From Myrica gale (lineage: Eukaryota > Streptophyta > Magnoliopsida > Fagales > Myricaceae): 64,000 bases of DNA. The position numbers and the translations under genes are program-made. Within the stretch, counting starts at the first letter, position 1; every line of letters begins with the position of its first letter. The stretch covers positions 8,499,001 to 8,563,000 of the forward strand of contig OZ005612.1 in NCBI GenBank assembly GCA_963930655.1. Reading direction: 5' to 3'. Shown here in pieces: positions 11,625 through 23,059 of this stretch. Under the pieces are notes generated by a model. It was not told the origin of the DNA. It saw nothing but the letters and a program-made list of their open reading frames with translations, and did no database searches.

Positions 11625-11777
11625 TTAGTCATCGGAGTAATATTCTTCAGAATCACTACAATCTTCACCAAACGATTCTGAGGAATCATTGCTTCCTTCT
11701 ACTTCACGGTGTTGGGGACCACTCTCATCGGTTACCGGCAGATAAGGCTCGACGTCCTTTCTAGTCAACGGGATCAT
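11625..11777 (-). pseudogene. C-terminal tail of CACTA transposase gene set in CACTA1
   Basis: A 50-codon minus-strand frame reads MIPLTRKDVEPYLPVTD followed by an acidic Ser/Asp/Glu-rich end (SEEYYSDD). The T-R-K-D-V-E-P text is a common closing motif of the DUF4216-bearing part of plant CACTA TNP2 proteins. It abuts and overlaps the broken TNP2 frame at 11774, so an internal deletion has joined the HIEKNI block of TNP2 almost directly to the extreme C-terminus. An independent small gene is unlikely. Confidence 0.6.
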
Positions 11778-13485
11778 GTCAAATGAGCTAAGACATTGTC
11801 AAAAATATTCTTCTCGATGTGCGTGACATCCAAATTTTGTCGAAGTTTCAACTCTGACCAGTACGGCAACTCAAAGAATATGTTGCGCTTCGTCCAACTT
11901 AACTCAATGTCAGCCCGTTTTCTATTCTTCTCAGTCTTCCTAATCGAATATAATGGTACCAATTCAAGTTGTTGAAGTATCTCTTCTCCAGTGGCCTCTT
12001 CAGGCGCTCTCAATACTCCTTTTTCCCATAAAATATGTCGACATCCTGCCTCCACCCATGTGTAGCGGAGAAATACCGGCGATGTCCCAAAAAACAATGT
12101 TTGCCCCCATCTTTCAACCAAAATGACGTTGTGTTTGCATTGCAATTAGGGCATGCTAACCCTCATTTCGTACTCCAACCCGAGAGATTACCATAAGCCG
12201 GGAAGTCATTTATTGTCCAAAGCAAAGCAGCATGCAACTTGAATGAACTTGATACGGCCGCGTCGTACGTCTGCACTCCATTTTCCCACAAGTCCTTCAA
12301 CTCATCTAACAATGGCTGCAAGTAGACGTCGATATCATTTCCGGGACTTTTTAGACCCGGAATAAGCAACGACAACATGAAACTTGAATATTTCATACAT
12401 TTCCATGGCGGCAAATTGTATGGATTTACTACAACTGGTCATATACTATACGGTAAGCTCATGTTGCCAAAAGGATTGAACCCATCAGATGCCAAACCCA
12501 ACCGGACGTTCCGAGATTCCCGACCAAACCATTCATACTTCTTATTGAGGTCCTTCCATACCTCAGAGTCTGTAGGATGCCTCATCACCCCATCTTCAAC
12601 CACACGCTTTTCTTGGTGCCACCGCATATCCGTTGCTGTCTCCCTTGATAAAAACAATCTCTGCAACCTCGGTTTCAAGGGAAAATGCCGCAACACTTTT
12701 TTAGGAACATTTGATTTGTTATTTTGACTGTACTTCCACCTCGATTCCCCACACACCGGACACTCTTGTAACTCACTGTGCTTCTTCCAAAACAGTACAA
12801 GGTCATTTAAGCACGCATGTATATTATCGTAGCTAAATCTTAAATTCTTTCTTAACTTTTTCGCCTCATAATAAGATTTAGGAAGTGTCTCCCCCTCCGA
12901 CAAAGCATCTTTTATCAAGCCCAACACATCTTCAAACTCCTTTACAGTCAAATTATTCTCTGACTTCACATGAAGTAACCTAACAACGAAAGACAACTTG
13001 GAGTACTTCTTACACCTAGGATACAATTCTCGTTCAACATCCGCCCATAACTTGGTACACACAGAAAATCCATCAACAGACCCAGACTGGACTGTTTCAG
13101 GATCCCGTATATACTCATCAACCCCTGCTCCCGCCTCAAAATCTTCTAACGTATCTCTCATATCATCATTTATGTTTCCCTCAGAATCATCGCTGCCCGA
13201 TTCAGGTACTAAATTCATTACCCGGTTAGGAACTTCTGAAATTGACTCTCCGTGAAATACCTAATGAGTGTAACTCTGGTCAAACCCAATTATGAATAAA
13301 TGATCCTCCATCCTCTCCACATGTTGGAACAACACATTCTTACATCTCTTACATGGACATCTTATCAGACCCCGACTATCTGCATAACTACGGGCGACAC
13401 TCATAAAATCACGAACACCATCACTATACTTCGCACTTTTGAGTCTATCAGCCTCATAAATCCAGCTCTTATCCATATTGTTCAT
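11774..13485 (-). pseudogene. TNP2-type transposase (Transposase_21), truncated, CACTA1
   Basis: The frames in order are 13485-13261 (Transpos_assoc domain: MDKSWIYEADRLKSAKYSDG, then CPCKRCKN and MEDHLFIIGF), 13218-12439 (KYSKLSFVVRLLHVKSENNL, CPVCGESRWKY, VLRHFPLKPRLQRLF, MRWHQEKRV, RNVRLGLASDGFNPFGNMS), 12414-12163 (PPWKCMKYSSFMLSLLIPG, ALLWTINDFPAYGNLSGWST) and 12145-11774 (FFELPYWSELKLRQNLDVTH, then IEKNIFDNVL). These are the successive conserved blocks of plant CACTA TNP2. The frame changes between blocks, and everything after the HIEKNI block, including the DUF4218 region, is deleted. Confidence 0.9.
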
Positions 13486-13939
13486 TCAAAGACGAAAATA
13501 CAAACAATAATGCAAACAATGATGACATTCATACTCAACTCTAATTTCATCAGATGATAGGTCCTATCCCATTCAAGTTTACAATATCACATACTGCACG
13601 TAAATGACCCGACCATTGTGATCGATGCTTTAGGAATTTCGACAGCATTTCCCCTCAGTCCCCAGATACACGCCAACAACATTGACCCTAAACACAGACC
13701 ATTTAAGGCAAGTGTGTAAGCTCAATGCTGAATGTGTATCCGAAGGACAAGAGGAGATTTGCATCAAAATTTCTAAACACATCTCTCACAATAGCAGATA
13801 CAATTTCGTACATTACGCATATTGTAAACTCAAACTGTCCATAAGTGGACAATTCAAGAATTCATCCAGTTCGTTATCCGAACTTCGTGTAATTCTTAAA
13901 CGGGGTCTAAGGCTACTAAATGAATGCATGACATTACAA

Positions 13940-15560
13940 AAAAATACCGTTCGGACGTTACATAACGGTTCGAACCACACACAAATCCGTTCGGACCCAT
14001 TTTTCAAAGCGTCCGAACAAAAAAATAGAGTCCGGACGGTAAATAAACCGCACGGACTGTGATTGTCGAACAACACATTTCTACTACGCACAGACGAAAT
14101 TTTCAGTTCAAAAATCATGTCAAAATCAACCCAAATCACAAACTCTTTAATATAAAACATATCACAACCAACCCCAAACTCCATTAATATCATTTTAGAA
14201 CCTAAAATTTCAAAAAAAAAACACACGCTTTCATATATTAAAATGCAAGTTTTTCATCCTACAACAATTCAATTTAAAAACCACTAACCTCAAAATGAGA
14301 TTGAACACCCAAAATCAGCCTTCCGCTTCTCCTTCTGCTCAGATCTCTCCTTTGCTTTTTTTCTCCGTTTTTTCTCCACTGCGTGCGAATCTGTAACTTT
14401 CGTACTTTTGAATACCGTTCGGACTGATAAAATGATGTTCGGACGCCTACGTGTATTAGTTTTCGAGGGAATTCATGTCGCCAAAATTTCAATATACGTC
14501 CGAACTACTATTTAACCGTCCGCACTCCCTCTTAAAGTTTAACACACCGTTTTATTATTTCTCAAACGACAGCGTATGCTCATTAACATATACTTTCGGA
14601 CCGTCACAGTCCGTCCGAACACTACCTTATCTTACCCGAGACTATTTAGGAAATACCAACACCATAGCGTCTGATAATGAACAATAACGTCCGAACGGTA
14701 GTAAAATGAGTCCGAACGGTATTTTGAATTTCAGCAGTCCCGACCGTCGAAACATGTGAAACGACGTCCAAACGTGGTTCGACGAACACTAGCCAAACAA
14801 CCTAATTTCATAAAATAAAAAACCATAACAAACTAAACAATCGACGATATTTAATCGAAATACATAAAATAAAACAACATAACAAACGTTGTACCTGATG
14901 TTCTTTAAGAAATCTGGAATGAAGAGTGAAAACGTCCAAGAGAAAAGTACGAGAGAACGAGTGAGAGTTCGGACGTGTTATAGTAGAGTTCGGACGGGTT
15001 TCAACGGTTATACCGACACGTGGCCCTATCAAATTTAACGTCATTAAATATGCCCGATTCGAAATGGTTCTAGAAGTTAGACGGTCCGCACGCTATTTGT
15101 TTGTCTGGACTGTATCGATGTCACGTGTCTGAAGTTTTGCAACGTGGAAGCACACGATTCGTGGAAGATGCATTTATAATTATTCGAACCTTTTTTTGTA
15201 CCGTCCGGACTTGGGTATTTTTTCCGTTGGTACGTGGTTTATGACGTTCGGACGTAATTGAGTATTCATGATGATTTTTAATTTGTCACTCTAGCCTGAC
15301 GATTACTATTCGTAAGATAATGTCCTTTCAGACTGTGTATAAATAGACTGCGGACGGTATTGTAAAAATTGTGACGATTCTAATGGTCACTCAGTTACGA
15401 CGATGTGGAATTTGTCACCCTGCAACTAGTCCGAACGTGTATCTTGAGAGTTCGGACGTTACTTTTTTGTGACAGTTTTTTTCTTCACTCATTCGCAACA
15501 CGTGTATGTCGTCACACCAGCAATACATCCGAACGGGGTTGTGACAGGTCCAGACGGTTT
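13940..15560. repeat. CACTA1 right subterminal repeats with 5'-UTR exon remnant
   Basis: Dense CGTTCGGAC/GTCCGAACG-type repeats in both orientations lie upstream of TNP2. On the minus strand, AAGAACATCAG|GTACAACG at about 14894 is a good splice donor, at the position where CACTA2 and CACTA3 have the donor of a 5'-UTR intron. CACTA1 lacks the accessory gene that follows this intron in the other two. Confidence 0.7.
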
Positions 15561-15611
15561 TGGAGTTCCTGAATGGTTTTGGGTGACGAAATTCATATTT
15601 TCTCATGAAAA

Positions 15612-15682
15612 ATTCACTTTAGGTGACAAAATTTGGTTTGACAACCAAAATTTTGTCACCTAAAGCATTATTTCTTGTAGTG
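15612..15682. repeat. CACTA1 right terminal inverted repeat and hairpin
   Basis: CTTTAGGTGACAAAAT at 15617 pairs with ATTTTGTCACCTAAAG ending at 15665, and the loop (TGGTTTGACAACCA) is itself nearly self-complementary. The element then ends with CTTGTAGTG. Confidence 0.88.
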
Positions 15683-15685
15683 GTG

Positions 15686-15750
15686 GTCCAGTCCTAAGAT
15701 GAAATGACAACTGGGCCCTTTACAAAGAAATAAATAATGAACAAAGTAGA
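15686..15750. other. Unassigned sequence between CACTA1 and copia D
   Basis: About 65 bp of sequence that belongs with 10220-10617 once CACTA1 and one GTG are removed, and with 38095 onward once copia D is removed. Confidence 0.6.
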
Positions 15751-15755
15751 CTATA

Positions 15756-16062
15756 TGTTATAAAACTAAAGCGAAGATGACAATACAATCTTAAAAGCAT
15801 AGTAGAATAAAATAAGAGGGGAGATATGAGAGAAATAGTTCTTTATCAACTATATGCTCTATTGATTCAATATCTGTGTAATTTTAATACATCTCAAGAC
15901 CCTTTTACATAGAAATAGGGTCATAATAAGATACATAGAATTAAAATGGTACATAAGGGTGAAAAAACCAAGAGGTGAGGAAAATCAATAGATTTAATGG
16001 TTATCCATAATTATCTATAACTATAAGATTAATGATCATCCATAATTATAAGATTCATAACA
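15756..16062 (-). repeat. Copia D 3' LTR
   Basis: It begins TGTTATAAAACTAAAG and ends ATTCATAACA on the plus strand. It aligns along its length with the split right LTR, including the shared block AGACCCxTTTACATAG and the terminal CCATAATTA repeats. Confidence 0.82.
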
Positions 16063-16389
16063 CTCTCTAAAGTATTACACAACGAATATGCCTCATTATA
16101 ACCTTGCCTTGAAAAAATCCGGTAGGAAAAAATATGTGGCTAAAGAAAACGAGTACAAAATTATTGTGCCGGATTGCCTCTTTAAAACCTTGAAAATGAA
16201 AATTTAGTGAGAAAAAACAGTAGCGAAGAAAAAATATTGCAATCCATTTTGACTTCCCCTTAAAAGTAAAACCGCTTAATCATCATGATGAAAAATCCTT
16301 GAGCCATCACATTCCAATATTGTGTAATATTTTCATAAATGTCGTAGTTTGTAATACTTTAGAGAATAAATCTACCAATAACTCAATCT

Positions 16390-17620
16390 TATCTACTTGA
16401 TACTGATTTCATTTCTCTTCTGGAGCTCTTAAGTGAATATGCTTAGTTATATCACCCTTAACATTACCACCTTTGGTTTGTGTGATGCAAGCAACATTGT
16501 CTTCATACAATGGTGTCCGACTACTTTTAATTATCAGATGACCACATTTTTCTTGAATATATTGAATCACTGATTTTCAACCGAACACATTCTCAGCTTG
16601 CCTCATGAATCACAATTATTTTTGAGTGATTTGAAGACGTATCAAATATGTTTTCTAGACAGATCTCCATGAAATAGTTGTACCTCCATAGATAAACAAG
16701 ATCGACCTTTATATGGATTAGATAAATAGTTTGCATCTACAAAGCCAGTCAATTGTGCAGTTGATTATTTTAAATAAAGTAACTCCATGTCAATTATGCC
16801 TCAGAGATAACATCATATGTCTCCAAGTTGGTGTAGACTATTCTAGCAAGCAATTTAACTGCAAAGGCCAGAAAGAGACAAACACAATTTTAAAGGTACG
16901 TTAGAGCTCCATTTGTACTAAGATATGATACTTCATGACCAAAAATCTCTAATTCCTCATCTTCAGGATGAAATGGATCTTTCTTCACATATAGTGGAAC
17001 AACCATTCATCAAGTACTCAAAAGATGAGCTTTATAAATATAAAGTGCTTCATGACCTTTTCAGTATATTGACAAACAAAACTTTTACTTGGAAAATGCT
17101 CAAGCTGCAGGTCAAGATAAAATCCAATATTACCAAGATCTTTTATCTGAAACTCATTCTTTAAACAAATAACAATTTTGTGAGCTTTTCAGGAGTCCCG
17201 ACAAGATTTAAATAATAAACATAAACTTTCACAATAACAAATTCGGATTTCATTTTCTTAATAAAAATGCATTGACAAAAATAATTGTTAATCTTAAATA
17301 TCTACTTCAGGAAGTATTCATTAAGATGATTGTAGAACTTGCATGCAAATTGCTTTAACTCATATACAGATCTTTGTAGCTTAATAGAATAAAATCTTCA
17401 GGATTTTAAACCATATGCTTCAGGCATTTTATATCCTTCAGGAAATTTCATCATAAGCTTCAAGTATCTTATATCTTTCAGTGATTTTGATATATCAATA
17501 TCAAGTGATCCATATCAATATGTGGCAACCTCATTTATTAATCGCATATCCGGATTTTATGCTACTACCAAGCTAAAAAAAACTTAAATCTAGTTACATC
17601 CACTGCGAGTGAATATATTT
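16390..17620 (-). pseudogene. Copia D RNase H and degenerate RT
   Basis: On the minus strand, 16800-16600 gives DADYLSNPYKGRSCLSMEVQ and about 16530-16400 gives PLYEDNVACITQTKGG then GDITKHIHL, the RNase H motifs of copia elements with the catalytic YEDN segment kept. From 16830 to 17620 only fragments of the RT palm and thumb can be sensed, through many stops. No intact frame remains. Confidence 0.72.
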
Positions 17621-18139
17621 TTCATAATTCAATCCCAAGTCTATACGAGAAACCTTATGCTACGAGTCACGCTTTGTATCGTATCATCTCGTTTTTCTCA
17701 TTTCATTTCCTCACAAAGAAGATCCACTCTCATCCAATAGGCATGACATCTTCAGGAGTTTCTAACTACAAGTTCAAATACTTCATGTTTTGTATGAGAG
17801 TTCAATTCTGCCAGAATTGTCTCTTTTCACATTGACGAATCATTTCTACGTCGAAATTCTTCGATGGATTATGGTTTTACATAATCATTACTTCTGGTAC
17901 AACAATTTTGTTTCTATCCCATATATCTCTTGTACTTGTGTAATAAATTTAGATCTCGCTATTCACCGGTATCGATTAGAGTGCTATGCGAGGCGATTTG
18001 GGACTGGAAAGTCTGAATGGATCAATATCTTGTATTGCCTATTTGTGGGTATGTTCTCTTTAGGAATTTTATTCTCTTCTAGAGTTATGCATTTTTCAGG
18101 GGTTATGTACTCTTCAATTTCTCAGGAGTTATATGCTCT

Positions 18140-18900
18140 TCAAGAGTTATTTACTCTTGAGGAGTTTTTTTTTCTTTGTGCTTTTCTTTTTTTAAAAAAA
18201 ATTATATTTTTAAACCAAATGATCTTCCATGCTTTAGGCGTGTCTTCTACTCCTTTTATTATATTCATTAATTGTCTTGCAGGGATTTTATTATGAACCG
18301 AAGCATTAGAAGTTGGAATATGACATTTCACAATTCCTTTATTATCAGTAACAGTATCCGGTAGTTTATTTACAACAGTTTGCAAATGAATGAACCTTTG
18401 AACTTCTAGTTCACATTGATTTGTCAGATGATCAAAATGAGAGAACATTAAGTAGTTTCTAGTAATCTTACATCATCCTATAGGCGACGAATGTTTATCA
18501 CCTAATGGTGGGAAAATAATTGCAACGTAATTTAAAGATATCAACAGTTAATGGTGCAAGATATCTAATAGAGGATGGAGAATCAAAATCAACATAAATA
18601 TTAAGTCTACATTGAGAACCCATATGAGAACACTGAATACCTGCAATTGAAATATAGACAACACAACCAAATGATGTCTAATTAAAGATGTAGCATACAA
18701 TATAGCATGTCCCCAAGCAAATGCTGACAATTTTGTTTTTAGAATAATGGTCTAGCAATCAGCTGAAGCATGATCAATATCAATTCTAATATAGAAGCAA
18801 CATGATGTTCAACTTTAATTCTAATTGACATAAATAATTATGGAAAACTAAAGATAAAACCTTATCAACATTATCTAAACAAATTGTCTTAATAGGATAG
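18140..18900 (-). pseudogene. Copia D integrase C-terminal region
   Basis: Frame 18730-18548 starts MSAFAWGHAILYATSLIRHH, the conserved copia integrase segment ahead of the 'IFGCAVYV' text, which follows in a neighbouring frame. Frame 18448-18140 contains QCELEVQRFIHLQTVVNKLP and SHDA-like NASVHNKIPARQL, the linker between integrase and RT in this copia branch. The long plus-strand frame 17790-18296 is antisense to this and was not called. Confidence 0.75.
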
Positions 18901-19028
18901 TCATTTTACTTTGAGACCAGACATTAGACAGTGTCTCACTCAGTAAAAGAATCTTCTAGTTCTTTAACATGAGTCTAAATTAATTGTCAACATGTCATTA
19001 TCAATTTTAGATGAGCAAGACAATCATG

Positions 19029-19984
19029 CTAAATCATATAAAATGTTATTGGATCATAGCACTTCTGATGCGTCAATACATTAGCTTCAATGACCCTCAT
19101 TGTTGTGAAATACAACCTAGAAGAGTCAATAGGCAGTTTTTCTAATACGAGCTTCTGGCCCAAAACCATTGAAGTTATGATATAGAGATATTCATCAACG
19201 CCTTCATTATTGGTTTTGGATATGATAACCATTACGATGAATATCATTAAAATAAAAAATATTTATTCTAGATTGACAAAAACATCATTGATGCAAAGTT
19301 TTGTGCCTTATGACAACATTATATTTGCTCTTCTAGAGCCTCCAATCAGATTTGATGGACCTGATATGATTCTAACTTTGGCGACAATAAAAGATTGTGT
19401 GCGTTGACCCACTGTCGGCCAGACATAAATCTCCATCAATCATCTTAAAGGGAAATAGTTCATCAGTAAAACACATGATTCTAGGTATAAAAAGTTAAAC
19501 TAATTGATTGTAAATAATAGACCAAACAAACTAAGATAAGGAAATCATTTTCATTTGTAGAAACATTCCATCACCTATCAAATGATCAAATTTTCTGTTA
19601 GAATATTTAAAGAAATAAGAAACATCAAGATTGATAACATAAATAGTTTTAAGAAAATCAAGAAAATTAAAATTATTTTGATCAAGAGAACTTTTTTCAA
19701 TTGAGGTTTCATTCACTTTAGAGAGTGTTCCGTTCACTTATCGTAATGTGTCATTCGCTTTCAGGAATGACATAAAGCTAATTGGTCAAGATTGATGATT
19801 TTCAACAAAAGTTCATTATTTTGTTCAACCATAATTGAACTAATGCTCTCACATGGATAGCGTTTGATAATGAAAATGAAAAATAAATTTTTTTGTTGAT
19901 AACTCAATGTCAAATAGATTTTGATGCAAATGAAGAAAAACACAAGGCTTCCTTCACAATCGCTAAAGCTTCATGCTGATAACG
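19029..19984 (-). pseudogene. Copia D gag remnant, pre-integrase and primer-binding site
   Basis: Frame 19247-19029 contains VLGQKLVLEKLPIDSSRLYF and MRVIEANVLTHQKCYDPITF, a copia pre-integrase region. Gag near 19530-19737 (YVINLDVSYFFKYSNRKFDH) is barely recognisable. Next to the LTR, the minus strand reads TTATCAGCATGAAGC (around 19970-19982), a PBS-like sequence. Confidence 0.6.
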
Positions 19985-20102
19985 TGTAGCAAAACTAAAG
20001 AGAAGACAACAAATATGATCTTAAAAGTGTAGTAGAAGAAAATAAGACAAGAGGGAGAGGAATAGTTCTTAAGGAATTATGCTCTATTAATTCAACATAT
20101 GT
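19985..20102 (-). repeat. Copia D 5' LTR, inner part (continues 37893-38089)
   Basis: It starts TGTAGCAAAACTAAAG and matches 15756-15877. The LTR is cut at 20102 by CACTA2 and resumes after TGT at 37893 with TATTTGTAATACATTTC, in register with the intact left LTR. Confidence 0.85.
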
Positions 20103-20169
20103 CACTAAAAAAAAGACCTTTAGTGACAAATTTTTTTGTCACTAAAAGTCAAACTTTCGTCACTAAAAG
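20103..20169. repeat. CACTA2 left terminus with hairpin
   Basis: CTTTAGTGACAAA (20118-20130) pairs with TTTGTCACTAAA (20135-20146). The opposite end has TTTTAGTGACGAAA...TTTGGTCACTAAAA at 37846-37876. The AAAAG at 20165-20169 is the first copy of the copia B TSD. Confidence 0.85.
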
Positions 20170-20862
20170 TGAGTCTAAATTACAACCCAAGAAGGGGGGG
20201 TGAATGGGTTTTCAAAAACTTAACACTTTTGAGTAAATATGCAGATCTGAAAACTACCCCTCTTTAACAAATAATAATGAGTCTAAAGCTATGTAAAATA
20301 TAATCAATGAATGATAAAACATAAATCTCCACAAGTATGAATAAGTACTAAAATGTAAGAGAGATAGAGTTAGAGAGATAACACCGTATTTTTAGGTGGT
20401 TCGGCCAACACTTGCCTACGTCCACCCCCAAGGCAACTGACTTCCTTGGGCTTCCTTCACTATTGTCCAATAGCAAATACACCTTAGCTTCCCGGGTGCT
20501 AAGGAACCTTTACAAAGCGTTTTGCGAGCTCACGCTTCAACTCTCACAAATCCTCACAACCTAGAGGATTTCTTCTACTCTCACAAGTAGGACCAAGTGT
20601 TTTCCCAACACTTAAAGGTTTTACAAATGATGGCTACAAGGAGGGCTCTCTAAGTCGAATGAACAAATGAAACACAAAATGTGGAATGACTCTCTAAGCC
20701 AAATAAGCAAGTGGAAATCTCACAATATATGGAATGACTCTCTAAGCCAAATTATCAAATGGAATGCTCAATAAGTGCAAGAGGATTAGATTCTAAAAGA
20801 AAATCTAGAGTTTGGAAGATATGAGCACAAGCCTTTTTGGTAGATGTGAGTTTCCCTCTTCT
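20170..20862 (-). repeat. Copia B 3' LTR, truncated to the R/U5 side
   Basis: About 690 bp align closely with 26784-27475 of the 5' LTR (for example TAGGTGGTTCGG near 20393 and 27008). Alignment stops near CTCTTCTT at about 20862, so the U3 half with promoter and palindrome array is missing although the outer end and TSD are perfect. Confidence 0.85.
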
Positions 20863-21221
20863 TTTTGTAAATGGAGGTTTCCCAAAATTTGAAAACACAA
20901 AAGAACACTTCTATAAGCTTCCTCCCAACTTCCCAAACTTCCAATTTCAATCAGAACACAAGACTTCATATTGATACCAATATAAAGTTAGGAATACTAC
21001 CTGAAAAGCAAGTCTCAATTTTCCTCAATGAAGTGGAAAAATATAAGGACTTCTCAAATCCTTATAGATACCAATGAGATAATCAACAAATATGAGCATA
21101 ACCAAATAATCCATTGGAGACAAATAAATATCAAAGATATGCATATATAAGGCAAGTCAAGTGATCAGACAATCATCAAAATGAAATGGTCTCTTTAAGA
21201 GCTGGGAAGACAACATAATAC

Positions 21222-22692
21222 TTATAAACTTCTCCCTACTTCTCTACATAATTCTTCTAATCTCTCCCCTTTGGTATCATCAAAACTAGGATAAGGGGAG
21301 GACAAGAGCAGTTGGCTATATAGGTGGAGTCTATGTAGTAGAGGTAAAAGGTTTGGATTTTTTTCGATAGGAGAAGGATACTCAATCTCAAATTTCTTCA
21401 GCCAGCCCATCCAAGTCGTGGAGAACAATAAGTCCATTTCAGTACATGAGGCCGAAGATTTCTAAAACTTCCTTTAAGATTTCAAAAATGCTTGAAGCTC
21501 AGTAGAGGTGGAAGATAACTCAACAACAGTAAGCTGAATCACATTTCTAGTCACATGGAGGCTATTTTTGACTTGATGCATAAGACCACTCATATCCTTC
21601 TCAATATCCCCAAAACACTTTGTATGAACACCACTTAGCTTTGTAATATCTTCCAATCTCATCTTCAAACTAGTGGCGATGTCCTTCATATTCTTACCCA
21701 ATCTTTTCGGTTCCTTCTCGATATCAGCAATTGAATCCTTAAAATCTGAAGCTCATTCATCTCCATTCTAAGATGTCATCACACCTTTCTTTACCCATTA
21801 TCCATCATCAGTTTGAACAAACCCCAGCACCTTAAGGGTTTTCTTTGGGTTTTTCTCTTACTTCCCCAGTCATATCAATCTCAAGGATCTGAAATATATG
21901 CATGAAAATCATCCCATAGACATCTCCAAGAATATCATGTTACAAACCATATGATGCAATAATCATCTATGAACAGTCAATCTACTGACAGTAGGTTTAA
22001 TAACCTCATGAAGGGTTGGATTATCCAATACAACCCTAAATATCAAGTGGTTTTACCTCTAATAACCCCATCCAACCAAATGCATCAAAGAATCGTTTTC
22101 CACCATTAGGAGCAGAAATAAGGGAGTTTAAAGAAGCAATTGATATGTCTAATATCTCCCCATTTTCACAACTATTGACATTCTCAGATGTTGAAATTTG
22201 AAGGTTTGCATAAACTAACTTAAGCAAATTTATACACGGCAATCCACCTTCAAATTTAAAAGCAAACCTCATCCTTGAAATTCAAACATCTCTTTTAAAA
22301 TCAAAAACCACTCTCAGTAAACCATTGAAAATCAGCCCACAACCAGCAATAACCTTCCTATTTCGCAAATCTTGCACAAAGAGATTCTTTCAAAGCCCTG
22401 ACCTATAGATGGAGGTCTCTATAGAAGGAGCAGGTTCCTCAGTGCTTTTCCCTTTCTTTCGTGCCCTAGAAGTGGCAGATAATGGCATCTGATGAGAGGA
22501 GCGCTTGGGGAAACTATAAGACATCTTGGCAGGAGAGGCGGTAGGCGATGAAGATTTTCTAGGAGGGCAGCAGGTAAATGGAATTTGTGAGGGAGAGTAG
22601 GTGATGCCTGCCGTTTGGGAGAGAAAAGAGGGTCTGTGAGATGAAGAAGTAAAGTGTTGACCCCTTTGCCCTAAAGAGTATAAATATAACAT
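21222..22692 (-). pseudogene. Extra ORF of copia B resembling the plant transposon accessory protein
   Basis: Downstream of pol and on the same strand. One frame, interrupted by two TGA stops, reads: Ser/Pro/Lys-rich N-terminus (SATSRARKKGKSTEEPAPS), LFVQDLRNRKVIAG, INLLKLVYANLQIST, and LNSLISAPNGGKRFFDAFGW. Further on are a helical, probably coiled-coil frame (21701-21474, MGKNMKDIATSLKMRLEDIT) and a frame at 21437-21222 ending PSFDDTKGERLEEL. The pattern 'GW...LV.LFYANL...V..G..I' is that of the plant-specific 'putative plant transposon protein' family (Transposase_32 in Pfam, from memory). No catalytic residues are evident and the function is unknown. Two CACTA elements here carry a comparable ORF. 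Confidence 0.6.
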
Positions 22693-22728
22693 GAATGCCC
22701 CTCATTTTAAAAACATTACACTCGTTAT

Positions 22729-22900
22729 AAGTGTCGACACATTGGCTTAATGTGTTGACACATTTCACATGTTCCCGAATACATTTTAAAGAGGCTCTTG
22801 GGCATGAAGCTTATGTGTTGACACATACTTCCTTAGTGAAAATATCCATGAAAACCAGAAGTGTTGACACTTGTTTTACCAAGTGTTGACACATGCAATG
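22729..22900. repeat. Internal GTGTTGACAC-type array in copia B
   Basis: Five sites: one GTGTCGACAC and four GTGTTGACAC. All four variants have the same C-to-T change on the plus strand. The array lies between RT and the extra ORF, outside the LTR. Confidence 0.85.
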
Positions 22901-23059
22901 TAAAAAGAATGCATTCGATAATTTCTCAAAGAGTAAGCATGGTTTTAATAGGAAATAAATAGAGAGCAACTTAACACGCATATTAGAACATGTCAAAAGC
23001 AATCAACAACATAATCAACATGACAAATCAAGCACATATCACCAATTTAATCCAAAAGA

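Larger units (their letters stand above)
10618..15682 (-). mobile_element. CACTA1: En/Spm-type transposon, internally deleted, TSD GTG
   Basis: It begins CACTACAAGAAAAAACAC and ends with the inverted counterpart ...TTTCTTGTAGTG. GTG lies immediately outside both ends (10615-10617, 15683-15685), the 3-bp TSD typical of CACTA elements. Subterminal regions carry many CGTTCGGACG-like repeats and terminal hairpins. Coding capacity is a truncated TNP2 on the minus strand joined to the far C-terminal tail of the same gene set; the catalytic middle and any TNPA gene are missing. It is therefore a non-autonomous deletion derivative of the family to which CACTA3 belongs. Confidence 0.93.

Noticed and set aside
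17790-18296. 168-codon plus-strand frame
   Set aside because: It is antisense to the copia D integrase remnant, with AT-rich, hydrophobic translation and no family match.
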